A DNA stretch of 44,789 bases, from assembly GCF_004761975.1 (NCBI RefSeq), contig NZ_RQII01000024.1, positions 1 to 44,789 of the forward strand, in the 5' to 3' direction. This DNA is from Planococcus koreensis (GTDB taxonomy: Bacteria; Bacillota; Bacilli; Bacillales_A; Planococcaceae). The notes beneath the pieces are model-generated. The model searched no databases. It was not told where the DNA came from and was given only the letters and a program-made list of their open reading frames with translations. Position 1 is the first letter of the stretch. Each line of letters begins with the position of its first letter. Positions 1 through 8,676 of the stretch are shown in pieces. Both the position numbers and the translations under genes were made by a program.

Positions 1-110
1 TGTCTCGCAAGCAAGTAAGATCCCTCAAAGACGATGAGGTAGATAGGTTCGGAGTGGAAGCGTGGCGACACGTGCAGCTGACGAATACTAATCGATCGAG
101 GACTTAACCA
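1..110 (+). rRNA. 23S ribosomal RNA, 3' end only
   Basis: The first 110 bases match the conserved 3' end of Bacillales 23S rRNA, including the stretch that leads to the terminal GACTTAACCA. The gene enters from the left edge, so only its last part is present. It is followed at once by 5S rRNA and a tRNA, the usual 23S-5S-tRNA order of a Firmicute rrn operon. The exact 3' end (about 110-112) is estimated by similarity. Confidence 0.95.
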
Positions 111-193
111 AAACAACCGTGGGCACGGATTGCCCGTTTCGTTTCAATGTCGTGTATCCAGTTTTGAGGGCGCAAGCACTCAAGCAAAAAATA

Positions 194-310
<117 letters not shown>

Positions 311-324
311 TGTATTTTTTTTTT

Positions 325-397
325 GGTCCCGTGGTGTAGCGGTTAACATGCCTGCCTGTCACGCAGGAGATCGCCGGTTCGATCCCGGTCGGGACCG
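325..397 (+). tRNA. tRNA-Asp (GTC)
   Basis: A full cloverleaf can be folded: acceptor arms GGTCCCG (325-331) and CGGGACC (390-396), discriminator G397, anticodon stem CCTGC/GCAGG (351-355 and 363-367) with loop CTGTCAC, so the anticodon is GTC (358-360), and a GGTTCGATCC T arm. The 3' CCA is not encoded and must be added after transcription. It sits 15 bases after 5S, so it is probably the last part of the rrn transcript. Confidence 0.95.
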
Positions 398-413
398 TAT
401 TTTTTTCCGAATG

Positions 414-446
414 AACACAGCCAATGGGCTGTGTTTATTTTTTTTG
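414..446 (+). terminator. Intrinsic terminator of the rrn-tRNA operon
   Basis: An inverted repeat AACACAGCC / GGCTGTGTT with a four-base loop is followed by a run of Ts, 17 bases after tRNA-Asp. Confidence 0.85.
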
Positions 447-497
447 GTTGGATTAAGCAAACGGCAGAACTTGAATCTGTCTATGGGAGGAAACTTT

Positions 498-962
498 ATG
501 AGAAGAGGAATCAGTTTTGAAATTCCGAACGACTACGGCCGTTTTCTTGGAGATGTCCTGCAACCTATAGAAATCAACGCGTTCCATTGGAAGATTGGCA
601 TCGGCGAATCGTATAAGACAGTTAACGATAAACTAGATGGGATGCTTTTCCCAGACAGCCAAGAATCCATTTCAGGGACAGAACTGAAAACCACGTTGGA
701 ATCCAACGATTATTATGTTATTTTTGCTGATTTGCAGGCATATCCAAGTAAAGAAATTTCCAGCATCGAAACCTATGAAGAATTTATGGAAAGCGATTGC
801 GAACTGGTTCTGCTCGTGGTGGATTGCAGCTATGTCACCATTTACTGCAAAAATCAGGAGGCAATCATCTCCCTGCAAAAAAATGCCTTAAATAACGGTT
901 TTACCGATATCGAATATATAACCGATGAAAACGATTCAAGAACAAGGCTATCTGTTTGGTAA
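498..962 (+). CDS. DUF2691-like conserved hypothetical protein
   Basis: This encodes a 154-residue soluble, acidic protein with no signal peptide or membrane segment. The N-terminus (MRRGISFEIPN, then YGRFL and IEINAFHW) resembles the DUF2691 family of small Bacillales proteins of unknown function; that link is from memory of the family and is moderately sure. The ATG at 498 is chosen because GGGAGG lies eight bases upstream (485-490); the frame stays open further upstream, but through the tRNA gene. It stands alone between the tRNA terminator and the tsaE promoter. No function is proposed. Confidence 0.75.
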   Translation: MRRGISFEIPNDYGRFLGDVLQPIEINAFHWKIGIGESYKTVNDKLDGMLFPDSQESISGTELKTTLESNDYYVIFADLQAYPSKEISSIETYEEFMESDCELVLLVVDCSYVTIYCKNQEAIISLQKNALNNGFTDIEYITDENDSRTRLSVW

Positions 963-1050
963 GAGTGACAGCTTTAAAGCCCTATGTAAGTATTCGATAC
1001 AGCATTTAACGTAAAAGAGAGCATGAGAGACACACTGGAAAGTGGATTTT

Positions 1051-1079
1051 TTGATTTCCTGCAGTTTCTTCGCTAAACT
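1051..1079 (+). promoter_or_regulatory. Likely sigma-A promoter of the tsaE operon
   Basis: TTGATT (1051-1056) and TAAACT (1074-1079) are separated by 17 bases and lie about 30 bases before the tsaE start. Confidence 0.55.
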
Positions 1080-1110
1080 ATGTAAAGACTCAATAGAGGT
1101 GACGGATAAA

Positions 1111-1563
1111 ATGAACTATACAATAGAAGTGAACTCTCCAGAAGAAACGATGGCATTCGCTGAAAAACTGGCCCTTCTCCTGCAGCCGCAGGATCTTCTG
1201 ACGCTTGAAGGCAGCCTCGGCGCTGGAAAAACCACATTCACCAAAGGCATCGCAAAAGGGCTTGGCATCAAACGCATGGTCAACAGCCCAACATTCACCA
1301 TTCTAAAACAATACGAAGGCAAGCTGGAACTGAACCATATCGACGCTTACCGCTTAGAAGACAGCCATGAAGACATCGGCTTCGATGAATTGTTCTCAGG
1401 CGACGCCGTATCAGTCGTAGAATGGGCGCAATTCATCAGCGAATACTTGCCGCAAGACCGTTTGGACATCATCATCACGCGCAAGTCGGAAGAGGCGCGC
1501 GAAATCGCCCTTCACCCAAAAGGCCGGCGCTATGAAACTTTATGCAAGGAGCTAAACTTATGA
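1111..1563 (+). CDS. tsaE: tRNA threonylcarbamoyladenosine biosynthesis ATPase TsaE
   Basis: TsaE is the small ATPase that works with TsaB and TsaD to place threonylcarbamoyl on A37 of ANN-decoding tRNAs. The 150-residue product has the normal family length. The P-loop GSLGAGKTT is at residues 34-42, followed by the conserved NSPTF segment. The ATG at 1111 is chosen because GAGGTG (1096-1101) sits at proper spacing and the protein then begins like other TsaE proteins; an upstream in-frame start at 1042 has no good ribosome site. The stop overlaps the tsaB start (ATGA), so the two are translationally coupled. The order tsaE-tsaB-rimI-tsaD equals B. subtilis ydiB-ydiC-ydiD-ydiE. Confidence 0.96.
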   Translation: MNYTIEVNSPEETMAFAEKLALLLQPQDLLTLEGSLGAGKTTFTKGIAKGLGIKRMVNSPTFTILKQYEGKLELNHIDAYRLEDSHEDIGFDELFSGDAVSVVEWAQFISEYLPQDRLDIIITRKSEEAREIALHPKGRRYETLCKELNL

Positions 1564-2255
1564 TTTATCTAGGCATCGACACTTCAAACTATCCCCTAGC
1601 GATTGCTTTGATGGAAGATCAGACTGTTTTAATAGAAGAAACCACGAATCTGAAAATCAATCACTCGCTGACAGCGATGCCGGCGATTGAGGAAATGATG
1701 AAGAAAGCGAAAGTCGCGCCTGCTGATTTGACGCACATTGCAGTAGCGGAAGGACCGGGTTCGTATACCGGCATCCGGATTGGGTTGACCATCGCAAAAA
1801 CATTGGCTTGGTCGCTGAAAATTCCGTTGCATATGGTATCCAGCCTGAAAGTATTGGCGGCAAATGGCCAGTCTTTCGACGGTTTGGTGTGTCCGGTGAT
1901 GGATGCGCGGAGAGGCACTGCCTTTACTGCACTTTATGACGGCAAGACACTTGAACCGGTAGTGGGCGATCAGCACAGTGATTTTCGTGAGTTTTTGAAT
2001 AAAGCCAAAACCATCGGAAAGCCTGTCCTCTTTACAGGTGCAGACCTTGTTATTCATGAAGGGTTGATCCGTGAAGTACTTGGCGGCATGGCGCATTTCA
2101 GCGCGCCTCAAAATCGTCTGCCGCGTGCTTCGAATTTGATTGTATTGGCGCAGCAGTCGGATGCGCAGGATGTTCACCACGCAGTGCCTGAATACCAGCG
2201 CATTACGGAAGCGGAAGCGAATTACAACAAGCAGCAGGAAGGCCAGCCATCATGA
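1560..2255 (+). CDS. tsaB: tRNA threonylcarbamoyladenosine biosynthesis protein TsaB
   Basis: TsaB is the inactive TsaD paralog that forms the dimer core of the t6A-synthesis complex with TsaD and TsaE. The 231-residue product opens with the ASKHA-fold phosphate segment LGIDTSNYPLAIAL and carries EGPGSYTGIRIG (about residues 64-75), typical of the family; the HxxxH metal site of TsaD is absent, as expected. AAGGAGC at 1546-1552 supports the ATG at 1560, which overlaps the tsaE stop. Its own stop overlaps the rimI start by four bases, so the four genes form one tight operon. Confidence 0.95.
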   Translation: MIYLGIDTSNYPLAIALMEDQTVLIEETTNLKINHSLTAMPAIEEMMKKAKVAPADLTHIAVAEGPGSYTGIRIGLTIAKTLAWSLKIPLHMVSSLKVLAANGQSFDGLVCPVMDARRGTAFTALYDGKTLEPVVGDQHSDFREFLNKAKTIGKPVLFTGADLVIHEGLIREVLGGMAHFSAPQNRLPRASNLIVLAQQSDAQDVHHAVPEYQRITEAEANYNKQQEGQPS

Positions 2256-2707
2256 GCGCCGAGCTGACATTCCGTCAAATGACGGTCGACGACATTGATC
2301 AAGTTTATGAGATTGAAAAATTATCTTTTACGCTGCCATGGACAAAGGAATCGTTTCGCCATGAAATGGAAAGTAACGATCATGCCTATTACGTCATTGC
2401 TGAAACAGAGGAAGGCATTGTCGGTTATTGCGGAATGTGGCTGATCTTGGATGAATGCCACATCACGAATATCGCGATCCTGCCTCAGGAACGCGGCAAA
2501 AAATACGGCGAACGCTTGATGGAAGAAGTCATCAGAGTCGCCAAATCAAAAGGCGCCGAACTGATGACACTGGAAGCGCGTGTCAGCAACCATGCGGCGC
2601 AGAATTTATACCGGAAAATGGGTTTTCAAAATGGTGGCATCCGCAAGGGGTATTATACCGATAACCAAGAAGATGCCATAGTAATGTGGGTGAATTTTAA
2701 TGACTGA
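2252..2707 (+). CDS. rimI: Ribosomal protein S18-alanine N-acetyltransferase RimI
   Basis: This GNAT-family acetyltransferase of 151 residues is expected to acetylate the N-terminal alanine of ribosomal protein S18, or related targets, from acetyl-CoA. The acetyl-CoA-binding loop is QERGKKYG at residues 79-86, and the C-terminal part ([11 protein letters not shown]) is the usual motif B. The start overlaps tsaB (ATGA) and the end overlaps tsaD by eight bases. Linkage with t6A genes is the norm in Firmicutes. Substrate assignment rests on family and context, not on residues unique to S18 recognition. Confidence 0.92.
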   Translation: MSAELTFRQMTVDDIDQVYEIEKLSFTLPWTKESFRHEMESNDHAYYVIAETEEGIVGYCGMWLILDECHITNIAILPQERGKKYGERLMEEVIRVAKSKGAELMTLEARVSNHAAQNLYRKMGFQNGGIRKGYYTDNQEDAIVMWVNFND

Positions 2708-3719
2708 AGACATTTATGTATTGGGAATCGAAACAAGCTGCGACGAGACCGCAGCATCCGTCGTCAAAAACGGTAAGGAGATCATCTCCAACGTGGTGGC
2801 ATCGCAAATCGAGAGCCATAAGCGTTTCGGCGGCGTAGTCCCGGAAATCGCTTCGCGCCATCACGTCGAGCAAATTACATTGGTGATTGAAGAAGCTTTA
2901 ACGCAAGCTGGAATGGCACCGAACGAATTGGATGCTGTAGCGGTGACCGAAGGCCCGGGATTGGTCGGTGCGTTATTGGTCGGCGTCAATGCGGCGAAAG
3001 CCTTCGCCTTCGCTCACCAATTGCCGCTGGTCGGGGTTCATCATATCGCAGGGCATATCTATGCCAACCGGCTGGAACAGGAAATGGAATTTCCGTTATT
3101 GGCATTGGTGATTTCCGGGGGCCATACGGAATTGGTGTTGATGAAAGAGCATGGCGATTTTGACGTGATCGGGGAGACGCGCGACGACGCGGCAGGGGAA
3201 GCATACGATAAAGTCGCCAGAACGCTGAATTTGCCGTATCCGGGCGGTCCGCACATCGACCGGCTGGCGCATGAAAGCGACGGCGCGATCGAATTTCCAC
3301 GCGTGTGGCTTGAAGAGGGCTCATATGATTTCAGCTTCAGCGGCTTGAAATCATCGGTGTTGAATTACCTGCACAATGCAGCTCAGCGGGGGGAAGAGAT
3401 TCCGCCTGAGCATATCGCTGCAGGCTTCCAGAACAGTGTTGTGGAAGTAGTAACAGCCAAAGCTGTGCGCGCAGCAGCGCAGTATAAGGTGCGCCAGGTG
3501 ATTGCAGCGGGCGGCGTGGCCGCAAATAAAGGGCTACGGACTTCTTTGACGGCAGCGTTCGATGAAAAAGGCATCCCGTTCTATATTCCGCCTCTTGCTT
3601 TATGCACAGATAACGCGGCGATGATCGCGGCGGCCGGAACGGTCATGTTTGAAAAAGGCATACGAGGAACGATGGCTATGAATGGGCGTCCAGGAATGGA
3701 ACTCGCTTCCTGGACGTGA
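2700..3719 (+). CDS. tsaD: tRNA N6-adenosine threonylcarbamoyltransferase TsaD
   Basis: TsaD transfers the threonylcarbamoyl group from threonylcarbamoyl-AMP to A37 of tRNA. The 339-residue product has family length. The opening [14 protein letters not shown] is the phosphate-binding segment, and HHIAGH at 114-119 supplies the metal-binding HxxxH pair (H115, H119). [10 protein letters not shown] near residue 270 and CTDNAAMIA near 304 are also conserved. It is the last gene of the operon; a very strong terminator begins two bases after its stop, and a DnaA-box cluster lies beyond that. Older names are gcp and ydiE. Confidence 0.97.
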   Translation: MTEDIYVLGIETSCDETAASVVKNGKEIISNVVASQIESHKRFGGVVPEIASRHHVEQITLVIEEALTQAGMAPNELDAVAVTEGPGLVGALLVGVNAAKAFAFAHQLPLVGVHHIAGHIYANRLEQEMEFPLLALVISGGHTELVLMKEHGDFDVIGETRDDAAGEAYDKVARTLNLPYPGGPHIDRLAHESDGAIEFPRVWLEEGSYDFSFSGLKSSVLNYLHNAAQRGEEIPPEHIAAGFQNSVVEVVTAKAVRAAAQYKVRQVIAAGGVAANKGLRTSLTAAFDEKGIPFYIPPLALCTDNAAMIAAAGTVMFEKGIRGTMAMNGRPGMELASWT

Positions 3720-3720
3720 A

Positions 3721-3770
3721 AAAAGCTCGGCAGAAACCCGGATTTTCCGGTTTCTGCCGAGCTTTTTCGT
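3721..3770 (+). terminator. Strong intrinsic terminator after tsaD
   Basis: An almost perfect stem of about 20 bp (AAAAAGCTCGGCAGAAACC paired with the matching arm through 3769) carries As on the left and Ts on the right, so it could stop transcription from either side. Confidence 0.95.
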
Positions 3771-3786
3771 ATATAATTGAGCTTTT

Positions 3787-3958
3787 TTATGCACAATTGA
3801 TAAGTTGACTGTCAATAGAGAACATTTGTACTTATGCACAAATTGTGAATAAGCTGTTCATAACTCGATGGAAAGTACCCCTTTACCTACATATTGTAGC
3901 CTTGACACTGGAAAACTATGTGGATAACAATTAATTCGATTGTGGATAATGTGGAAAA
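3787..3958. promoter_or_regulatory. Cluster of six DnaA-box-like sites
   Basis: Within 172 bases there are six matches to the DnaA box TTATNCACA or TTWTNCACA: TTATGCACA at 3787-3795 and 3832-3840; TGTGAATAA at 3844-3852; the perfect TGTGGATAA (reverse of TTATCCACA) at 3919-3927 and 3941-3949; and TGTGGAAAA at 3950-3958. The first two point one way and the other four the opposite way, with 3832-3852 forming a near palindrome. From memory, the intergenic region next to gcp (tsaD) is one of the DnaA-binding loci mapped on the B. subtilis chromosome, so this may be a conserved DnaA titration site. No gene is seen between 3720 and 4078. Confidence 0.7.
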
Positions 3959-4047
3959 GTCTGTTGATAGTTGATATTGCAATTCTTTCGATGTGTACAA
4001 CTTTGTGGAAATAATTATTTCGCAAATAGGTATTGACCTAGATATAG

Positions 4048-4078
4048 AAAAAGAAAAACCGTATACAGAAGTATACGG
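4048..4078 (-). terminator. Intrinsic terminator of the ABC-F gene
   Basis: On the minus strand, CCGTATAC, a four-base loop and GTATACGG are followed by a T-rich run. It begins right after the stop codon of the ABC-F gene. Confidence 0.8.
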
Positions 4079-6019
4079 TCAATTGTTCACTTTTTCTATC
4101 TGTTCCTGCAATTCCAGCCATGCGGACATTTTTTCTTCTTGCTGTTCTTTCAAGCTTTCCAATTGGGTCTGCAGAGGCAACACCCGTTCGTGGTCCTGGA
4201 ATACTTCCGGCAGACAGAGCTGCTCTTCGATCTCGGCAATCTGCGCGTCGAGTTTTTCCATTTCCTGCTCGGTTTCCTCTGTTTGGCGCAAAAGCTGGCG
4301 TTCCAGTTTCTTCGCGCCTTTGTCGATCTGGGAAGTGACCGCCGCTGGAGCAGCTTTCACTGCTACAGTGGATTCTTCCGCTTCAAGTGCGGCCAGTTCT
4401 TCCATCTCGAGTTTTTTCTCGACGTAATAATCATAGTTCCCGAGATATTCTGTCGCACCGTCTTGGGTCAGTTCAATGACTTTCGTGCCGATGCGGTTCA
4501 TGAAATACCGGTCATGGGACACGAAGAGGATGGTGCCGGGGTAATCGATCAATGCATTTTCCAGCACTTCTTTGCTGTCGAGGTCCAAATGGTTGGTCGG
4601 CTCATCGAGCAGCAGCACATTGGCTTTTTGCATCATCAGCTTGGCGAGCGCAACACGGGCTTTTTCACCGCCGGATAATGTGGAAATCGGCTTCAGGACA
4701 TCGTCGCCAGAAAACAGGAAGCGTCCAAGGATGCCGCGGATTTCTTTTTCGTTGATCAGCGGGTAATCATCCCAGAGTTCGTTCAATAATAGTTTATTTC
4801 CTTTTAAGTTGGCTTGCTCCTGGTCGTAATAGCCGAACTGGATGCCGGTGCCGTAATGGATGTCGCCGGCAAGGGGCTTAAGTTCTTTCATAATCGTCTT
4901 CAATAGCGTCGACTTGCCGACGCCGTTCGGCCCGACAAGTGCCATACTTTCCTGGCGGTACAGCTTCAGCGAGATGTTTTTGGCGACCGGCTCGCCGCTA
5001 TAGCCTATAGCGAGCGAATTGACGGTCAGCACATCGTTGCCACTTTGCTTGTCGATGGTGAAGCCGAAACGCGCGGATTTCTCGCTGCCATCCGGTGCGC
5101 CCATCCATTCTGTTTTTTCCAGGATCTTGCGGCGGCTCTGCGCCATCTTCGTTGTCGATGCGCGCACCAAATTGCGCTGGACGTAATCTTCGAGCTTGGC
5201 TTTTTCGCCTTGCTGCTTTTCAAATTGCTTCATGTCGAGTTCGTATTGCTTCGCTTTCTCGTCAAGATAGCGGCTGTAATTGCCTGTGTACTTTTTGACG
5301 CGGTGGCGGGACACTTCATAAACAAGCGTAACGACCTGGTCGAGGAAGTAACGGTCATGCGAGACGATCAGCAGGGCGCCGGGGTAATTCTTCAAATAAT
5401 TCTCGAGCCAGCTCAGCGTTTCGATGTCAAGATGGTTTGTCGGTTCATCGAGGATCAAGAGCTGTGGCTTGGACAGCAGAAGTTTCGCCAGCATGAGCCG
5501 CGTCTTCTGGCCGCCGGACAAGGATACGACCTTTTTGCCGTAGTCGTCCGCATAGAATTTCATGCCATGGAGGATGGCTCGGGTATCGGCTTCGAACTGG
5601 TAGCCTCCGGCATCCTTGAAATCATGCTGGAGCGTGTCGTACTCTTTCATGACCTTGTCGTACAGCTCTGCATCGTCATGGACTTCCTGTTCAGCCATCC
5701 GGGCTTCAAGGCGGCGGAGCTGGGCTTCCTGTTCGCGGAAATGCGCGAAGATCGTCATCATTTCCTCCCACACGGTCGCATCGGATTCCAGATCATTCTG
5801 CTGTTCCAAATAGCCGATGGTCAAATCTTTCGGCATGATGATTTCGCCGCTGTCATAAGACATCTCACCGGATATGATTTTCAAAAGCGTCGATTTGCCC
5901 GCGCCGTTGCGGCCTACCAGTGCAACGCGGTCGCGGTGTTGGACTTCCAGTTTGACGCCTGAGAGGATCTCATCTGCGCCGAACGATTTATGGACTTGGT
6001 TTACTTGCAGTACTATCAT
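4079..6019 (-). CDS. ABC-F family ATP-binding protein (YdiF-like)
   Basis: This is a soluble, duplicated ABC ATPase of 646 residues without membrane segments, the ABC-F architecture that acts on the ribosome E site rather than in transport. Walker A motifs are GRNGAGKST (36-44) and GPNGVGKST in the second half; both halves have LSGGQ-type signatures (LSGGQKTR, LSGGEKAR) and DEPTNHLD. The linker between the domains is charged and helical, and the C-terminal ~90 residues are predicted coiled coil rich in E, Q and L. The ATG at 6019 is chosen because GAGGTG lies just upstream; a GTG nine bases earlier is part of that ribosome site. By position next to tsaD it is the B. subtilis ydiF counterpart. 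A translation-factor role is more likely than antibiotic resistance, but this cannot be decided here. Confidence 0.93.
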   Translation of the reverse strand: MIVLQVNQVHKSFGADEILSGVKLEVQHRDRVALVGRNGAGKSTLLKIISGEMSYDSGEIIMPKDLTIGYLEQQNDLESDATVWEEMMTIFAHFREQEAQLRRLEARMAEQEVHDDAELYDKVMKEYDTLQHDFKDAGGYQFEADTRAILHGMKFYADDYGKKVVSLSGGQKTRLMLAKLLLSKPQLLILDEPTNHLDIETLSWLENYLKNYPGALLIVSHDRYFLDQVVTLVYEVSRHRVKKYTGNYSRYLDEKAKQYELDMKQFEKQQGEKAKLEDYVQRNLVRASTTKMAQSRRKILEKTEWMGAPDGSEKSARFGFTIDKQSGNDVLTVNSLAIGYSGEPVAKNISLKLYRQESMALVGPNGVGKSTLLKTIMKELKPLAGDIHYGTGIQFGYYDQEQANLKGNKLLLNELWDDYPLINEKEIRGILGRFLFSGDDVLKPISTLSGGEKARVALAKLMMQKANVLLLDEPTNHLDLDSKEVLENALIDYPGTILFVSHDRYFMNRIGTKVIELTQDGATEYLGNYDYYVEKKLEMEELAALEAEESTVAVKAAPAAVTSQIDKGAKKLERQLLRQTEETEQEMEKLDAQIAEIEEQLCLPEVFQDHERVLPLQTQLESLKEQQEEKMSAWLELQEQIEKVNN

Positions 6020-6082
6020 GCGGGTCACCTCAATTCTACTTCAAGTGTAGCCCATAGGGCGGCTGTCCGCAATAAAGCCAGC

Positions 6083-6111
6083 TTTACATCTGGAGGTTCC
6101 TAATGTAAGAT
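6083..6111 (+). promoter_or_regulatory. Likely promoter of rex
   Basis: TTTACA (6083-6088) and TAAGAT (6106-6111) are spaced by 17 bases, about 38 bases before the rex start, in the divergent gap with the ABC-F gene. Confidence 0.5.
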
Positions 6112-6148
6112 AGTATCGATTTGACAAGACCTCAGGAGGTAAGCTGGC

Positions 6149-6781
6149 ATGCTGCACGAACCAACCAAAATTCCGCAGGCGACGACGAAACGCCTGCCGC
6201 TATATTACCGTTTCATCCAGAATTTCGCGAATGCCGGGCAAAAGCGGATTTCCTCCCAGGAATTGAGTGAAGCGATGAAAATCGACTCCGCTACAATCCG
6301 CCGTGATTTTTCCTACCTCGGGGCATTCGGCAAAAAAGGCTATGGCTACGATGTCCAGGGCTTGCTCGAATTTTTCCGCAAGACCCTGGATCAGGATGAA
6401 GCGACGAACGTCGCGTTGATCGGCGTCGGCCATCTCGGCAGCGCATTCCTCAAATACAATTTCCAGCGCAACCACAATACGAAAATCGTGCTGGCTTTCG
6501 ATACAAACAGTCCGCTTGAAGGCGAACGGATCAGCGGCATCGACACGTACCATCCGGACCGCATTGAAGAGAAAATCGCTGAATACGGCATCGAAGTGGT
6601 CATCCTCACTGTGCCGTCAAGGTCAGCGCAGGAAGTGACCGACCGGCTTGCGAAAACCGATATCAAGGGCATACTCAACTTCACGCCAGTGCGCATTGCC
6701 GTGCCGGAACACATCCGCGTGCAGACCATCGATTTGTCCGTCGAGCTGCAGACGCTGATTTACCAAATCAAGCAGCAATGA
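6149..6781 (+). CDS. rex: Redox-sensing transcriptional repressor Rex
   Basis: Rex senses the NADH/NAD+ ratio and represses fermentation and respiration genes when NADH is low. The 210-residue protein has an N-terminal winged helix (about 1-80, with the recognition segment [23 protein letters not shown]) and a Rossmann domain whose nucleotide loop is GVGHLG at 92-97. CAGGAGGT ends nine bases before the ATG. In B. subtilis, moaC and moaB flank rex at this locus; neither is present here. No perfect Rex operator was recognised in its own upstream region. Confidence 0.96.
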   Translation: MLHEPTKIPQATTKRLPLYYRFIQNFANAGQKRISSQELSEAMKIDSATIRRDFSYLGAFGKKGYGYDVQGLLEFFRKTLDQDEATNVALIGVGHLGSAFLKYNFQRNHNTKIVLAFDTNSPLEGERISGIDTYHPDRIEEKIAEYGIEVVILTVPSRSAQEVTDRLAKTDIKGILNFTPVRIAVPEHIRVQTIDLSVELQTLIYQIKQQ

Positions 6782-6871
6782 CTTAAAATCTTCACATTTG
6801 CAGGGCTTCTCGAAATAGCCAAAAGGGCTCTAATGATGTAGAATAAAGCCATAATACAGGAGGTGCCTCGT

Positions 6872-7069
6872 ATGCCAGGTCCAATGAGTATAATCGTTAT
6901 TGGTATTGTTGCTTTGCTTGTTTTCGGCCCGAAGAAGTTGCCGGAACTTGGAAAAGCGTTTGGTTCGTCTTTGCGTGAGTTCAAAAATGCTACAAAAGGA
7001 CTTGTAGATGATGAAGACGATAACAAAGTAGATTTGAAAAAGAAAGAAGAGCAAAAGGAAATACGTTAG
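6872..7069 (+). CDS. tatA: Twin-arginine translocase subunit TatA (TatAy type)
   Basis: This is a 65-residue TatA/TatE protein: a short N-terminal membrane helix (SIIVIGIVALLVF), the FGPKKLPELGK hinge and amphipathic helix, and a charged C-terminal tail. TatA forms the protein-conducting part of the Tat pathway for folded proteins. The ATG at 6872 is chosen because AGGAGGTG lies just upstream; a GTG at 6863 is inside that ribosome site. tatC follows after 12 bases, the standard minimal two-gene Tat system of Firmicutes. No Tat substrate gene is adjacent. Confidence 0.95.
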   Translation: MPGPMSIIVIGIVALLVFGPKKLPELGKAFGSSLREFKNATKGLVDDEDDNKVDLKKKEEQKEIR

Positions 7070-7081
7070 GATGTTTGTCCG

Positions 7082-7852
7082 ATGACAGAAAAAGATATGA
7101 CTTTAGTTGAACATATAGTTGAATTGCGAAAACGGCTCACCATTGTAGTCGTTTTCTTTGTATTAGCGCTCATTATCAGCTTTTTCCTTGCCCAACCGCT
7201 GATTCAGTATCTGCAGTATACAGAAGAAGCGAAAAATCTTACCTTGAACGCGTTCAAAATTACGGATCCGCTGATGATTTTTATGCAAGTCACCATGATT
7301 TTGGCGCTTATCTTCACTTCGCCCGTGATCATGTATCAATTCTGGGCATTTATCAGCCCAGGTCTTCTTGAAAAAGAACGGCGGGCAACGTTAAGCTATA
7401 TCCCATTTTCCTTGCTGTTGTTTTTGGGCGGGATCGCTTTTTCCTATTTGGTCCTGTTCCCGTACGTGATCGGGTTTATGCTGAATATCTCGGACAATAT
7501 GGATATCCAGGAAACCATCGGGATCAATGAATACTTCCAATTCCTCTTCCAGATCACGCTGCCGTTCGGCTTGATTTTCCAGTTGCCGGTCGTGATGCTG
7601 TTCTTGACGAGGCTTGGTTTTATCACACCGATGCTGATGACGAAATATCGCAAGTATTCGTATCTCGTATTGGTCATCATCGCGGCGTTCATCACGCCGC
7701 CGGACATCGTCTCGCATATGATTGTGACGCTGCCGTTGATCGTGCTGTATGAGTTCAGTATCGTTATCGCTAAAATCGGCTACCGCAAGTTTTTGAAAGC
7801 GGAGCAGCAGCAGCAAATCATCGAACAACAAGAAAGCCTTCCACCGAATTAA
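7082..7852 (+). CDS. tatC: Twin-arginine translocase subunit TatC
   Basis: TatC is the six-helix membrane receptor for twin-arginine signal peptides. The 256-residue product begins with the conserved cytoplasmic stretch LVEHIVELRKRL, has about six hydrophobic segments and the conserved region FWAFISPGLLEKERR between the first helices. It shares a transcript with tatA. The stop codon lies inside the loop of the following terminator. The C-terminus is a short glutamine-rich tail (QQQQIIEQQ). Confidence 0.96.
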   Translation: MTEKDMTLVEHIVELRKRLTIVVVFFVLALIISFFLAQPLIQYLQYTEEAKNLTLNAFKITDPLMIFMQVTMILALIFTSPVIMYQFWAFISPGLLEKERRATLSYIPFSLLLFLGGIAFSYLVLFPYVIGFMLNISDNMDIQETIGINEYFQFLFQITLPFGLIFQLPVVMLFLTRLGFITPMLMTKYRKYSYLVLVIIAAFITPPDIVSHMIVTLPLIVLYEFSIVIAKIGYRKFLKAEQQQQIIEQQESLPPN

Positions 7853-7872
7853 ATCGGGGGAAGGCTTTTTTC
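7833..7872. terminator. Intrinsic terminator after tatC, possibly bidirectional
   Basis: AAGCCTTCC and GGAAGGCTT flank a short loop that contains the tatC stop codon, followed by a T run. It lies between convergent genes and may also serve the CPBP gene. Confidence 0.88.
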
Positions 7873-7884
7873 GTTATGCAGCTG

Positions 7885-8676
7885 TTATTGGAGTTTTTCT
7901 AGTTCTTTCAAGAACCCCTGGATCTTATCCATATTGAGCTGGATGGCCATGACATAGCCGTTCAGCAGGACGTGAGCGATAATTGGCGTGATGATGCGCT
8001 TCGTTTTCTGGTACAGGAATGCGAGCACGAGTCCGGTGGAGAAATACGTCAGCAAGTGCGTCATTTCCATATGGACTAGCCCGAACGCCAATGCGCTGAC
8101 AGCGGTGGCCACCCAGAAATTCGTGGTTTGGTTCAATGAGCCGAAAATGACCCGGCGGAAGACGAGTTCTTCAAGGACAGGGGCGAATAGGACGATTGCC
8201 AGTATCGTGAGCGGCACAACTTCAGCGACGCTGACGAGCGCCATCGTGTTCTCAGAGCCCGGATCGATGCCGATGGCCATTTCAATCATGACCGCGAGAG
8301 ACTGACCAATCAGCAGGAGCAGGAAACCGAGGACTCCCCAGACGAATGCCATTGGGAGACCCGTTCTTTTGCCTTTCCAGATATCGAAAAAGCGTTTGTC
8401 CCGAAGCACGAGAATGAGTGTGGCGACAAAGCCGATGCCCATGGAACTGACGATGAGCCAACCGGTAGTGGTCATCCGTGCTGTTGCTTCGTCCAGGCCC
8501 TGGCCCTCGAAATAACCCATAGTTGGTGCGATGAAGAATGCCGGCGCAAGCTGCATCACGATAAAGATGAGCAGGACATAAAGTGGTGTCTTTTTGGTCT
8601 TGCGCTTCGCGGTGACACTCAGTTTGCTTTTGCCATTGCGGCTTGTATCTGTCTGCGCTTTTAAATTCAATTTCAT
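7885..8676 (-). CDS. CPBP family intramembrane glutamic endopeptidase (YdiL-like)
   Basis: This 263-residue membrane protein has about seven hydrophobic segments and the CPBP (Abi/CAAX protease-like) motifs EELVFRR (169-175, EExxxR) and FGLVHME (about 198-204, FxxxH). Such proteins cleave near the membrane or process peptides; the substrate is unknown. The ATG at 8676 is the best start: it gives a basic cytoplasmic N-terminus, with AAAGGA 13-18 bases upstream; the frame remains open to 8742 without a better start. By position before groES it corresponds to B. subtilis ydiL. Confidence 0.87.
   Translation of the reverse strand: MKLNLKAQTDTSRNGKSKLSVTAKRKTKKTPLYVLLIFIVMQLAPAFFIAPTMGYFEGQGLDEATARMTTTGWLIVSSMGIGFVATLILVLRDKRFFDIWKGKRTGLPMAFVWGVLGFLLLLIGQSLAVMIEMAIGIDPGSENTMALVSVAEVVPLTILAIVLFAPVLEELVFRRVIFGSLNQTTNFWVATAVSALAFGLVHMEMTHLLTYFSTGLVLAFLYQKTKRIITPIIAHVLLNGYVMAIQLNMDKIQGFLKELEKLQ

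Noticed and set aside
3787..3958. Chromosomal origin of replication
   Set aside because: DnaA boxes are present but there is no clear AT-rich unwinding region with DnaA-trio pattern that I can establish, and dnaA, dnaN, gyrB and rpmH are not nearby.
5045..5962. A 305-codon open frame on the plus strand
   Set aside because: It lies wholly opposite the ABC-F gene, has no ribosome site and no family pattern; it is a shadow of that gene's codon use.
4079..6019. Antibiotic-resistance ABC-F protein
   Set aside because: The position next to tsaD matches the housekeeping ydiF gene, and nothing in the sequence points to a specific resistance group.
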